Below, in pieces: positions 1 through 7,261 of a stretch of DNA of 64,000 nucleotides. The position numbers and the translations under genes were made by a program. The stretch covers positions 1 through 64,000 of the forward strand of contig CALULJ010000004.1 of the NCBI GenBank assembly GCA_944321445.1, written 5' to 3'. The notes below the pieces were generated by a model that worked only from the letters and a program-made list of their open reading frames with translations, had not been told where the DNA came from and searched no databases. Within the stretch, counting starts at the first letter, position 1; every line of letters starts with the position of its first letter. Source of the stretch: an uncultured Collinsella sp. (GTDB taxonomy: Bacteria > Actinomycetota > Coriobacteriia > Coriobacteriales > Coriobacteriaceae).

Positions 1-1
1 C

Positions 2-1777
2 GCGAACTTCGGCGTTGCAAGCAAGGAGCAGCGCGAAGCCATCAAGGAGGCCGCCAAGGGCACGCGCTTCACCACCGCCTTCGGCAAGATCTTGAAACGC
101 CTGCTTTCGTGCGGCGTGGGCGTGCACCACGCCGGCATGTTGCCCCGCTACCGCCTGCTTGTGGAAAAGCTCGCCCAGCAGGGCCTGCTGCCGGTTATCT
201 GCGGCACCGACACGCTGGGCGTCGGCATCAACGTGCCTATCCACACCGTCGTGCTCACCGCGCTCACCAAGTTCGACGGGTACCGCATGCGCCGTCTGCG
301 CGCCCGCGAGTTCCACCAAATCGCCGGCCGCGCCGGACGCGCCGGCTTCGACACGGAAGGTTGCGTCATCGCCGAGGCGCCCGAACACGAAATCGAGAAC
401 GCCAAGCTCGTCGCCAAGGCGGGCGACGACCCCAAGAAACTGCGCAAGATCAAGAAGAAAAAGCCGCCCGAGGGATTCGTGACCTGGAACGAGCAGACGT
501 TCACCCGCCTCATCGAATCCGCCCCGGAAACGCTCAAGCCGCGCCTGCGCATCACGCATTCCATGGTCCTCTCCATAGTCGAGCAGGGTGGCGACGCCCG
601 CGCGCACGTCGGCGAGCTCATCGAGCACTCGTTGCAGACGCCCGAGGAGAAGCTCGCCTTGAACGCGCGCGCCGACGAGATCTTCGCCACGCTCATCGAT
701 TCGGGCGTGGTGGTACGCGAGACCCTCGAGGACGGAAGCGACGGCTACACGCTCACCGTCGACCTGCCGGATGACTTCGCGCTGGACCAGCCCCTGTCAC
801 CGTTTTTGCTCGCGGCGCTCGAGCTGCTCGACCCTGAAAGCGAGACCTACACCATGGACCTCATCTCCATGGTCGAGGCGACGCTCGAGGACCCCAAGCA
901 GGTCCTGCGCGCGCAGGAGCGCCAGGCGCGCGACCGCGCCATGGCCGAGATGAAAGCCGACGGCATCGAGTACGAGGAACGCCTGGAGAAGATCGCCGAC
1001 ATCACCTACGACAAACCGCTCGAGGACATGCTGGACGCCGCCTTCGCGAGCTACTGCGAAAAGGTGCCCTGGGCCAACGACTACGCGCTGTCGCCCAAGT
1101 CGGTGCTGCGCGATATGCTCGAGAGCGCCGCGGACTTCAAGGGCTACGTGCAAAAGCTCGGCATCGCGCGCTCGGAGGGCATCTTGCTGCGCTACCTCGC
1201 CGAAGCGTTCCGCTCGCTCGATCGCACCGTACCGCTCGAAAAGCGCAACGACCAGCTGCGCGACATCATCTCGTGGCTGGGCTTCGTGGTGCGCTCGGTG
1301 GACTCGAGCCTGGTGGACGAATGGGAGGCCGCGGGCGACCCCGCAGCCCTGGACGCCGCTCCCCCGCAGGCAGCCGATGCCGTCGTGGCCGACCGCCGCG
1401 GCATGACGCTGCTCGTGCGCAACGCCCTCATGCGCCGCGTGTCTCTGGCGGCAGCCGACCGAACCGCCGATCTGGGCGCGCTCGATGCGGACTGGGGCAT
1501 GACCGAAGTGCGTTGGCAGCGGGCGCTCGATGCGTACTTCGAGGCGCACGACGAGATCCTGCTCGACGCCGACGCGCGCTCGTCGGCGTACCTGTCGATC
1601 GACGAAGCGGACGAGAAGGCCGACCACGTGTGGCACGTGCACCAGATATTCTCGGACGAGGCAGGCGACCACGACTTTGGCATCATGGCCGACCTCGACC
1701 TCGACGCCACAGCGAACGAGGGCGAAGCCATCTTCAAGAACTACCGCGTCGGGTTCATCGAAGACCTGCTGGCATAG
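2..1777 (+). CDS. DEAD/DEAH-box helicase with DUF3516 C-terminus, 5' partial
   Basis: C-terminal part of a superfamily II RNA/DNA helicase; the reading frame is open to the window edge, so the N-terminal ATPase motifs lie outside. Visible are helicase motif V (GTDTLGVGINVP, about 205-240) and motif VI (QIAGRAGRAG, about 317-346) of the second RecA-like lobe. A long, acidic, mostly helical C-terminal region follows, typical of actinobacterial DUF3516 helicases. A TTG at 92 is not the start, because coding sequence (ANFGVASKEQ) continues upstream in frame. The family is thought to act in RNA metabolism or repair; the substrate cannot be told from sequence. The next gene starts 30 bases downstream and may be co-transcribed. 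Confidence 0.9.
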   Translation, partial: ANFGVASKEQREAIKEAAKGTRFTTAFGKILKRLLSCGVGVHHAGMLPRYRLLVEKLAQQGLLPVICGTDTLGVGINVPIHTVVLTALTKFDGYRMRRLRAREFHQIAGRAGRAGFDTEGCVIAEAPEHEIENAKLVAKAGDDPKKLRKIKKKKPPEGFVTWNEQTFTRLIESAPETLKPRLRITHSMVLSIVEQGGDARAHVGELIEHSLQTPEEKLALNARADEIFATLIDSGVVVRETLEDGSDGYTLTVDLPDDFALDQPLSPFLLAALELLDPESETYTMDLISMVEATLEDPKQVLRAQERQARDRAMAEMKADGIEYEERLEKIADITYDKPLEDMLDAAFASYCEKVPWANDYALSPKSVLRDMLESAADFKGYVQKLGIARSEGILLRYLAEAFRSLDRTVPLEKRNDQLRDIISWLGFVVRSVDSSLVDEWEAAGDPAALDAAPPQAADAVVADRRGMTLLVRNALMRRVSLAAADRTADLGALDADWGMTEVRWQRALDAYFEAHDEILLDADARSSAYLSIDEADEKADHVWHVHQIFSDEAGDHDFGIMADLDLDATANEGEAIFKNYRVGFIEDLLA

Positions 1778-1807
1778 GTACCACGGCGCGCGAGGAGGAA
1801 GAGCACA

Positions 1808-2683
1808 GTGACTGAACGGAGCGATGCGGACACCGAACCGACCGTGGGCGTCGTGCTCGAAGGCGGCGGCTTTCGCGGCATGTACACTTCAGGCGTCATC
1901 GACGTCTGGATGGAACGGGGCATCACCGCCACGGCGACGGTAGGCGTATCGGCCGGCGCGACCTTTGGCTGCAACTTCAAATCGAAGCAGATCGGCCGCG
2001 CTTTGCGCTACAACAAGAAGTACTGCGCCGACCCGCGCTACGCGAGCCTGCGCAACTGGATCTTCAAGGGCGACCTGTTCAGCCGTGACTTCGCATACGG
2101 CGAGCTGCCCTGGAAGCTCGATGTGTTCGACAGCGCGACCTTCGCGGCCGACCCCATGCGCTTCACCATAGTGGCGACCGACATCGACACCGGCGAGCCC
2201 GTCTACCACGACCTGGGCCCAGGGGACGTAACCGACATCGAGTGGATTCGCGCGTCGGCATCGATCCCTATGGTCTCGCACCCGGTGTGTCTCGAGGGGC
2301 ATCGCATGCTCGACGGCGGCGTAGCGGACTCCATCCCCTTCCAGTGGATGCTCGACCAGGGATACGACCGCACGGTCGTCGTGCTCACGCAGCCCGAGGG
2401 CTACCGCAAGGAGCCCAACAACCTGATGCCCGTGCTGCGCGTATGGCTGCGGCGCTACCCCAACCTCGTCAAGCTGCTCGCAAACCGCCACGAGCGCTAC
2501 AACGCGCAGCTTGACCGGCTCGCACAGCTGGAGGCGGAGGGTCGTGTGTTCGTCATCCGTCCGAGCGAATCGGTGAAGATGCCCATGATGGTGCGCGACC
2601 CGCAGATTCTCGAGCACGCCTACCAGATCGGGCGCACCGACGCCGAGCGCGCCTTGGACGCCCTGCGCGCCTACCTCGCTTAA
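1808..2683 (+). CDS. patatin-like phospholipase family protein
   Basis: A 291-residue serine lipase/acyl hydrolase of the patatin family (YjjU/RssA-like bacterial branch). The oxyanion hole GGGFRG is at residues 19-24, the nucleophile elbow GVSAG has Ser48, and the dyad aspartate sits in a DGG motif near residue 165. No signal peptide is seen, so it is probably cytoplasmic and acts on membrane phospholipids or lysophospholipids. The start is a GTG preceded by a GAGGAGG Shine-Dalgarno 8-12 bases upstream. It lies 30 bases after the helicase gene, which suggests read-through transcription. Substrate unknown. Confidence 0.9.
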   Translation: MTERSDADTEPTVGVVLEGGGFRGMYTSGVIDVWMERGITATATVGVSAGATFGCNFKSKQIGRALRYNKKYCADPRYASLRNWIFKGDLFSRDFAYGELPWKLDVFDSATFAADPMRFTIVATDIDTGEPVYHDLGPGDVTDIEWIRASASIPMVSHPVCLEGHRMLDGGVADSIPFQWMLDQGYDRTVVVLTQPEGYRKEPNNLMPVLRVWLRRYPNLVKLLANRHERYNAQLDRLAQLEAEGRVFVIRPSESVKMPMMVRDPQILEHAYQIGRTDAERALDALRAYLA

Positions 2684-2828
2684 GGCACCTTTCGAACAGC
2701 ACCTCCCCGCGCCCCGGAAACTGGTCTGCATACCATGTCCGCAGTGTGCCCTTGCGGGTACAAAGGAGGGGACGCGCCCGGCCCATGCCGCACGGCGCGC
2801 ACGAAAAGACCTGTATGGGAGGACCGCC

Positions 2829-3758
2829 ATGTCTGATTTCGTAACCTCGCAGCTCCACGTCGTCACGCTGGCAAACGGTGACCGCGTGCCTGCGCTTGGC
2901 CAGGGCACCTGGTATTTGGGAGACAGCCGCGCCACGCACGATCGCGAGGCGCAGGCGCTGCGCGCGGGCGTCGCCGCCGGCATGACGCTCATCGACACCG
3001 CGGAGATGTACGGCAACGGCCGCAGCGAGCGACTCATCGGTGACGCGCTCGACGGCACCGCGGCCGCAGGCGGCCAGCTGCGCGAGGCAGACGGCAGCCG
3101 CGCCGGTGCCCTTGACCGCGACGAGCTGTTCATCGTGTCGAAGGTCCTGCCCAGCAACGCCGGCCGTCCGGACATCTTCGAAAGCTGCGACAACACGCTC
3201 GAGAACCTCGGTGTCGACTATCTGGACCTGTATCTTTTGCACTGGATGGGCATGGTGCCCCTGGCGGAGACCGTCGCGTGCATGGAGGAACTTATCGCGG
3301 AGGGCAAGATTCGCGCATGGGGCGTCTCGAACTTCGATACCGATGAGATGGAGGACCTCTGGCGCGTCCCTGGCGGCCAGAACTGTCAGGTGAATCAGGT
3401 TCTGTACCACCCGGCATCGCGCGGCATCGAGTACGACCTGCTGCCGTGGATGCGCGACCACGACGTGGCCCTCATGGCCTACTGCCCCCTGGCGCAAGCC
3501 GGCACGCTGCGCGGCCGTCTGTTCCAGTCGCCCGAGCTCGCCGAGGTGGCGCGCCGGCACAACGCGACCGTGCCGCAGGTGATTTTGGCGTGGGACATCC
3601 GCGGCGGCAACACCATCGCCATCCCGCGCAGCTCGCGCCCCGAGCACACGCTCGAGAACGCAGCGGCAGACGCCATCGAGCTCACCGACGAGGATCTCGC
3701 GCTCATCAGTCGCGCCTTCCACGCGCCTTCGTACAAGATGCCGCTCGATATGGAATAG
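2829..3758 (+). CDS. aldo/keto reductase
   Basis: A 309-residue NAD(P)H-dependent oxidoreductase with a TIM-barrel fold that reduces aldehydes or ketones. The catalytic tetrad is visible as Asp56, Tyr61, Lys105 (SKVLPSN) and His138 (LYLLHWMG). The C-terminal cofactor-binding part (AIPRSSRPEH) is also present. Length and layout fit the YeaE/Tas-like bacterial AKR groups. The ATG start has a GGGAGGA Shine-Dalgarno. It stands alone, with 145 bases of non-coding DNA upstream and about 215 downstream. The physiological substrate cannot be inferred. Confidence 0.92.
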   Translation: MSDFVTSQLHVVTLANGDRVPALGQGTWYLGDSRATHDREAQALRAGVAAGMTLIDTAEMYGNGRSERLIGDALDGTAAAGGQLREADGSRAGALDRDELFIVSKVLPSNAGRPDIFESCDNTLENLGVDYLDLYLLHWMGMVPLAETVACMEELIAEGKIRAWGVSNFDTDEMEDLWRVPGGQNCQVNQVLYHPASRGIEYDLLPWMRDHDVALMAYCPLAQAGTLRGRLFQSPELAEVARRHNATVPQVILAWDIRGGNTIAIPRSSRPEHTLENAAADAIELTDEDLALISRAFHAPSYKMPLDME

Positions 3759-3787
3759 TCCACCCAAACTACCGCAACCCACCGATT

Positions 3788-3828
3788 GCGACGCGCGCCG
3801 GAGTCCCGTTGGACCCGGGGCGCGTCGC
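3788..3828. terminator. imperfect hairpin downstream of the aldo/keto reductase gene
   Basis: Arms GCGACGCGC (3788-3796) and GCGCGTCGC (3820-3828) pair perfectly, with further partial pairing inside. No clear U-tract follows, so this is either a weak terminator or an RNA-stabilising hairpin. Confidence 0.35.
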
Positions 3829-3972
3829 GTCTACAGGTCCCACCGTTCTTCCGTTTGCCGGCCTTCCGCCTACGTTCGCATTACCAACAAGCCCCGTTGG
3901 CAGATATCGCGAAAATGTGAACAGATTGTGACCCTACAATGCAAGGGACGGCACCAAGAGCAAGGAGGAGCC

Positions 3973-4302
3973 ATGCCTGAGCATATGGGACCTGCCCTCA
4001 TTGACCCCCAGGGAGGCAGGCATGAGCTTACCCGGCGCCAGTATGAGCTGATCGTCTCGATGACCGCGGGCCTGGGACTCGACATCGCCCGGGCGGCAGA
4101 CGCCGCGACGGACGCGATCGTCTCGACGGGTCAAGCGGCAGAGATTCTAGGCGTCTCGCGCCGAACCGTCACGCGTATGCTCGACCGCGGAGAGCTTCCC
4201 GGCATCCGTTTGGGCCCCAACCATCACCGCAGCGTTCGCCTGGTGGACGTCCTTGCCTTCAGGGACCGGGGCGGTATGAAGGTGAGTGGACAGACGGCCT
4301 AG
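3973..4302 (+). CDS. helix-turn-helix (excisionase/MerR-type) DNA-binding protein
   Basis: A 109-residue protein with an excisionase-type winged HTH in the C-terminal half (STGQAAEILGVSRRTVTRML, about residues 46-65, then the wing LPGIRLGPNHHRSVRL). The N-terminal half (HELTRRQYELIVSMTAG) may form a dimerisation helix. ATG 3973 is chosen because AAGGAGG ends four bases before it; the frame is open further upstream without another good start. Similar domains occur in antitoxins and small transcription factors. No toxin partner is visible: the next gene, 28 bases on, is thpR. Specific target unknown. Confidence 0.8.
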   Translation: MPEHMGPALIDPQGGRHELTRRQYELIVSMTAGLGLDIARAADAATDAIVSTGQAAEILGVSRRTVTRMLDRGELPGIRLGPNHHRSVRLVDVLAFRDRGGMKVSGQTA

Positions 4303-4330
4303 TAACGCTTTCGACAGAAAGGCGGAGGGC

Positions 4331-4855
4331 ATGAGGACCTTTATCGCACTGGATGTGCCATCCGCATTCGAAGACGAGCTGGCAGGGGTATCCCGCCAGC
4401 TCGCTTCTGTTGTGGAGGGCCGCTTCCTCAACCGCAGCACCTACCACGTGACCTTGGCCTTTTTAGGAGATGTCGACGAGGCGGAGGCGCGGCTCGCCAT
4501 GGACGCCCTCGACGCCGCCTGCGATGGCGTGGAAGCGCCCGCGCTCTCCCCAACCGGGCTGGGAACCTTCGGCCGGCCGCACGATGCCACCCTTTGGCTG
4601 GGGCTCGCAACGCAGCCTGCCCTTATGGACCTCGCCGAACGCGTCCGCACCGAGCTGCACGAGCGCGACATCGCCTTCGATGCCAAAGCATTTCGTCCGC
4701 ATATCACGCTCGCCCGCCGCGCGCGCATCCCGCGCGGGCAGCTGCCGGAGCTGCTGTTCCCCGCGCCCGCCGTCGCGCCGAGCGTCACGCTGTACAAAAG
4801 CATCCTCGATCAGACAGGCGCGACGTACAAACCGCTCTATCGCATCGAATTCTGA
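4331..4855 (+). CDS. thpR: RNA 2',3'-cyclic phosphodiesterase (2'-5' RNA ligase family)
   Basis: A 174-residue 2H phosphoesterase of the LigT/ThpR family, which opens 2',3'-cyclic phosphates and can join 2'-5' RNA ends in vitro. The two HxT signature motifs are present: HVTL (His39, Thr41) and HITL (His124, Thr126). Start ATG 4331 gives the canonical MRTFIALDVP beginning and has an AAAGGCGGAGG Shine-Dalgarno; an upstream in-frame start would add unrelated sequence. It is close behind the HTH gene and may share its transcript. Confidence 0.92.
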   Translation: MRTFIALDVPSAFEDELAGVSRQLASVVEGRFLNRSTYHVTLAFLGDVDEAEARLAMDALDAACDGVEAPALSPTGLGTFGRPHDATLWLGLATQPALMDLAERVRTELHERDIAFDAKAFRPHITLARRARIPRGQLPELLFPAPAVAPSVTLYKSILDQTGATYKPLYRIEF

Positions 4856-5102
4856 GAGGGGCCCGCGGGGGCAGCCAACAACCGCACGATATACCCTCGT
4901 GCCACCATCGGACATGGATTTATGCGTTATGCCTTCATATCGTCTGTGCGCGTTATTTTGATATACAACATACCGTTATACAAGTTAGTTATGCAGCATC
5001 GACGTGCGCCGCACGTGACGAGTCGGCCGTGACGTATGATGGGACCGTTGACGGGACCGCCCCGTCCTCACCATCGACTCGCCACCCCTTTCGGAGGACC
5101 TC

Positions 5103-5360
5103 ATGCCCCTGGAATATATCGCCATTCTGCTCGGTGCCGGCTCCATCCTGTTGGGCTTCGCACCTCTCGTCCCCATTCAGGTCATCGGAGTCGCTCTGGG
5201 CATTGCAGGCATCATCATGTCCCGACGCGCCGTGCGGGCCGACTATCGTCGTGATCTGCCGGCAACCGTCGGGCTTGTCGCCTCGATTGCGGGCATCGTG
5301 GTGAGCGGCATCACGCCGCTGTTCGCCGTCATCATCGCCATCGTGCAGGCAGCGGTCTAG
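5103..5360 (+). CDS. small hydrophobic membrane protein
   Basis: An 85-residue protein with hydrophobic segments at about 5-25, 28-40 and 55-82, separated by a short basic loop (SRRAVRADYRR) that probably faces the cytoplasm. It resembles short DUF4190-like actinobacterial membrane proteins; no catalytic residue is seen and no function can be assigned. The ATG has a CGGAGG Shine-Dalgarno. The 247 bases upstream contain an AT-rich stretch (about 4950-4985) that may hold its promoter. Confidence 0.75.
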   Translation: MPLEYIAILLGAGSILLGFAPLVPIQVIGVALGIAGIIMSRRAVRADYRRDLPATVGLVASIAGIVVSGITPLFAVIIAIVQAAV

Positions 5361-5410
5361 CATCAACCCTCCGCGCGGGAACACGATTCCCTGTTCCCTA
5401 AGTGCCGTTG

Positions 5411-5480
5411 ACAGATTCTTGCATCCGTACGATTTGGCTCTTCTTCGAAGGGGGCAAATCGCACGGATGCAAGGATCTGT
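5411..5480. repeat. long inverted repeat 1 (26-bp arms)
   Basis: Arms 5411-5436 and 5455-5480 are inverted copies with two mismatches in 26 bases. The 18-base loop contains a CTTCGAAG palindrome. It lies between the convergent small membrane protein and rsmJ genes. No U-tract flanks it, so a plain terminator explanation is incomplete. It belongs with the repeats at 16955, 60985 and 61272. Confidence 0.9.
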
Positions 5481-5519
5481 TTGTATGAAACCAAAGCCCA
5501 GAAGACGATACGGGCCGCG

Positions 5520-6287
5520 TCAGTCCTCTGCGCGGGGCGGCACCACGCAGTCATAGCGCACAGCCTTGCCCGCCACGGAATAGCTGGGTTTAGCGCCCGC
5601 CAGGTGCGGTCCCTTGACGGGCCGCTTGATCACGATCTTGCGGGGCCTGGCGGCAAGAGCCGCCTCGAACAGCGTCTGCTCGTCGTCGCAGGGGCGCTCA
5701 AGATGATGGAGCAGCTGGAACTTTTTCTTTACCGCCGCGCTCTTGGTGCGCCCTGGAAACATGGGGTCGAGATACACCACATCGGGCGCGACCTCAAGAT
5801 TTCGCAGGTAATCGATGCTGTCGCCTTGGACCGCATGCATGCGCGCCACCACGGTACCCAAGCGCTCGTCATTCTGTGCGCGGCGCAGAGCGTCTTCCAG
5901 CAGCGCGGCGATAACGGGATCGCGCTCGAGCAGGGTCACCTCAAAGCCGGCTGCCGCCAGCAGCAGCGAGTCCTCCCCTAAGCCGGCCGTGGCATCAATT
6001 GCCACCGGCACACCCGTCGCGCCCTTGATCTTCGCTGCGCGCACCAGCAGCTCGCGCTGAAGCCTGCCTGCCTGTAACCGTGGCAGCATATCGCAAAAGT
6101 CGGGACGCAGGCTCATGCCATCCGCCTCGAGGCGCAAACCGTCCTCCGCAAGGCGCAGCACAAGCGTCGCAGCATCGAGCCCGTCATCGGCTTCTGACAG
6201 CGGAGCGCCCAGTAAGGCAGCCAGGCGTGCAGCCTCGGCCTCATCGCCGCCATCGCACACGACCGTCAAAACCCCTTTGGTCTCCAT
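5520..6287 (-). CDS. rsmJ: 16S rRNA (guanine1516-N2)-methyltransferase RsmJ
   Basis: A class I SAM-dependent methyltransferase of about 255 residues. SAM motif I is AIDATAGLGEDS, the acidic end of beta2 is LLERDP, and the family catalytic motif is YLDPMFP; a basic tail KRPVKGPHL follows. RsmJ modifies G1516 of 16S rRNA in the small subunit. The start is taken at METKG (6287); three codons upstream (MRGA) is an equally possible ATG, and the longer frame to 6353 lacks a ribosome site. A terminator lies immediately upstream (6352-6387), so it has its own promoter. Confidence 0.88.
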   Translation of the reverse strand: METKGVLTVVCDGGDEAEAARLAALLGAPLSEADDGLDAATLVLRLAEDGLRLEADGMSLRPDFCDMLPRLQAGRLQRELLVRAAKIKGATGVPVAIDATAGLGEDSLLLAAAGFEVTLLERDPVIAALLEDALRRAQNDERLGTVVARMHAVQGDSIDYLRNLEVAPDVVYLDPMFPGRTKSAAVKKKFQLLHHLERPCDDEQTLFEAALAARPRKIVIKRPVKGPHLAGAKPSYSVAGKAVRYDCVVPPRAED

Positions 6288-6351
6288 GGCACCCCGCATT
6301 CGCCTCAGATTTCGCTGCGCCCCATTGTCCCACAGCAGCACCCGTGCACAC

Positions 6352-6387
6352 AAAACGAGCCGCCTCGCATAGCGCGAGACGGCTTTT
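6352..6387 (-). terminator. bidirectional intrinsic terminator upstream of rsmJ
   Basis: Stem 6359-6368 / 6374-6383 (10 bp with one G-U) with a 5-base loop is flanked by a four-base T run on each strand. On the minus strand it would end a transcript arriving from the non-coding region 6390-6720, just before rsmJ. Confidence 0.75.
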
Positions 6388-6720
6388 CACACGCCAGGGG
6401 CGGAGCCCCATTGCTCCGCCCCACACACCTCTTATTACTTCGGAATCGCCTCTAACCTCACATCGTAGGACTTGCGATCCACTTGTTGCCTTGCCGGGCT
6501 CGCTGGCGCACCTCATCGGCTCCTACCGGGATTGCCCCGTTCCGCGTTGGGCGAGTCCGCTCGCCCCAAATGCCTAAAGGGCCTCGGTGACGTGGAGAGC
6601 GAGCCCGAAGGCTGCTGTTTCCTCACTGCCCGTTGGACCCACCTCCTTAATCCGTCGCCTCGAATCTTTGGGCGATTGTTTGCTCACTCCGATTATTTCC
6701 CGCCTGCGAGCGCATAATCC
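6388..6720 (-). ncRNA. possible structured RNA upstream of the rsmJ terminator
   Basis: No convincing gene fills 6388-6866, but minus-strand DNA here is rich in hairpins and ends at an intrinsic terminator. Going 5' to 3' on the minus strand there is a perfect AAGGAGGTG block near 6650, a TTCG-capped hairpin (AGCC/GGCT), a GGGCGAG-CGGA-CTCGCCC hairpin, a long-range GTAGGA/TCCTAC pairing, and a 9-bp stem (6397-6405/6414-6422). Short open frames exist in all three phases but none is continuous. It could be a structured regulatory RNA or the remains of a frameshifted gene; I cannot name a class. Confidence 0.35.
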
Positions 6721-6866
6721 CCGCCTGGGCATGAGCCCGCGAACGGTCGAATGCGTCGGTGGGCGGCGGCACTGCCGCCCACAGCGGAATAACCGTGGGA
6801 TTTTGCCCGCATCGCGCGCAAACGCGCACAATAAAGGCAAATGAAAACGGACAGAGGGGACTCACG

Positions 6867-7154
6867 ATGCCAAGCAGGAAGCCATCGGCGCGGGCGCGCC
6901 AAATCGCCCAGTTCAAAGCGTCGGGTGACGATTTGGGTGACCTGTTTTGGCGCGAGGAGCAGCATCAGGAACGGCTGGAAGCGCGCCGTGACGAGGCCCT
7001 CTACGAGCGCTCGTGCGCACGCAAGAAGCGCTACGCCACGCGCGCGGACGCGCAGGAGGCGATACGCCTGTGCGAGGAGCACGGCACGCGCGGCCTCCAC
7101 AGCTACAAATGCAGCTACTGCAACGGCTGGCACCTCACATCGCACCCGCGGTAA
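6867..7154 (+). CDS. small Cys/His-rich zinc-finger-like protein
   Basis: A 95-residue basic protein. Its C-terminal third carries Cys and His residues in a zinc-finger-like spacing (SYKCSYCNGWHLTSH) preceded by a charged helix with ERSCARKKRYATRADAQEAI. Families with a CxxCxxWHLTS end are common uncharacterised proteins in actinobacteria. The ATG at 6867 has AGAGGGG upstream; the frame is open further 5' but those codons fall in low-complexity DNA. It is followed by a strong terminator. A nucleic-acid-binding role is an inference from composition only. Confidence 0.7.
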   Translation: MPSRKPSARARQIAQFKASGDDLGDLFWREEQHQERLEARRDEALYERSCARKKRYATRADAQEAIRLCEEHGTRGLHSYKCSYCNGWHLTSHPR

Positions 7155-7197
7155 CAGAAGGCAATCCGCGCGCGCCCCTATCGATACGCATGAAAAC

Positions 7198-7232
7198 GGC
7201 CAGGTGCCCGGTGGAATGCCGGGCGCCTGGCC
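7198..7232. terminator. bidirectional terminator hairpin
   Basis: Arms GGCCAGGTGCCCGG (7198-7211) and CCGGGCGCCTGGCC (7219-7232) pair over 14 bp with one G-U. It lies between convergent genes and can serve both. Confidence 0.8.
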
Positions 7233-7261
7233 TTATGCAAGCTGTCGCCTGTCGCGCACGA

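Noticed and set aside
6388-6720. T-box, tmRNA, RNase P or SRP RNA as an explanation of the structured region
   Set aside because: None of the conserved sequence hallmarks of these RNAs that I know are present.
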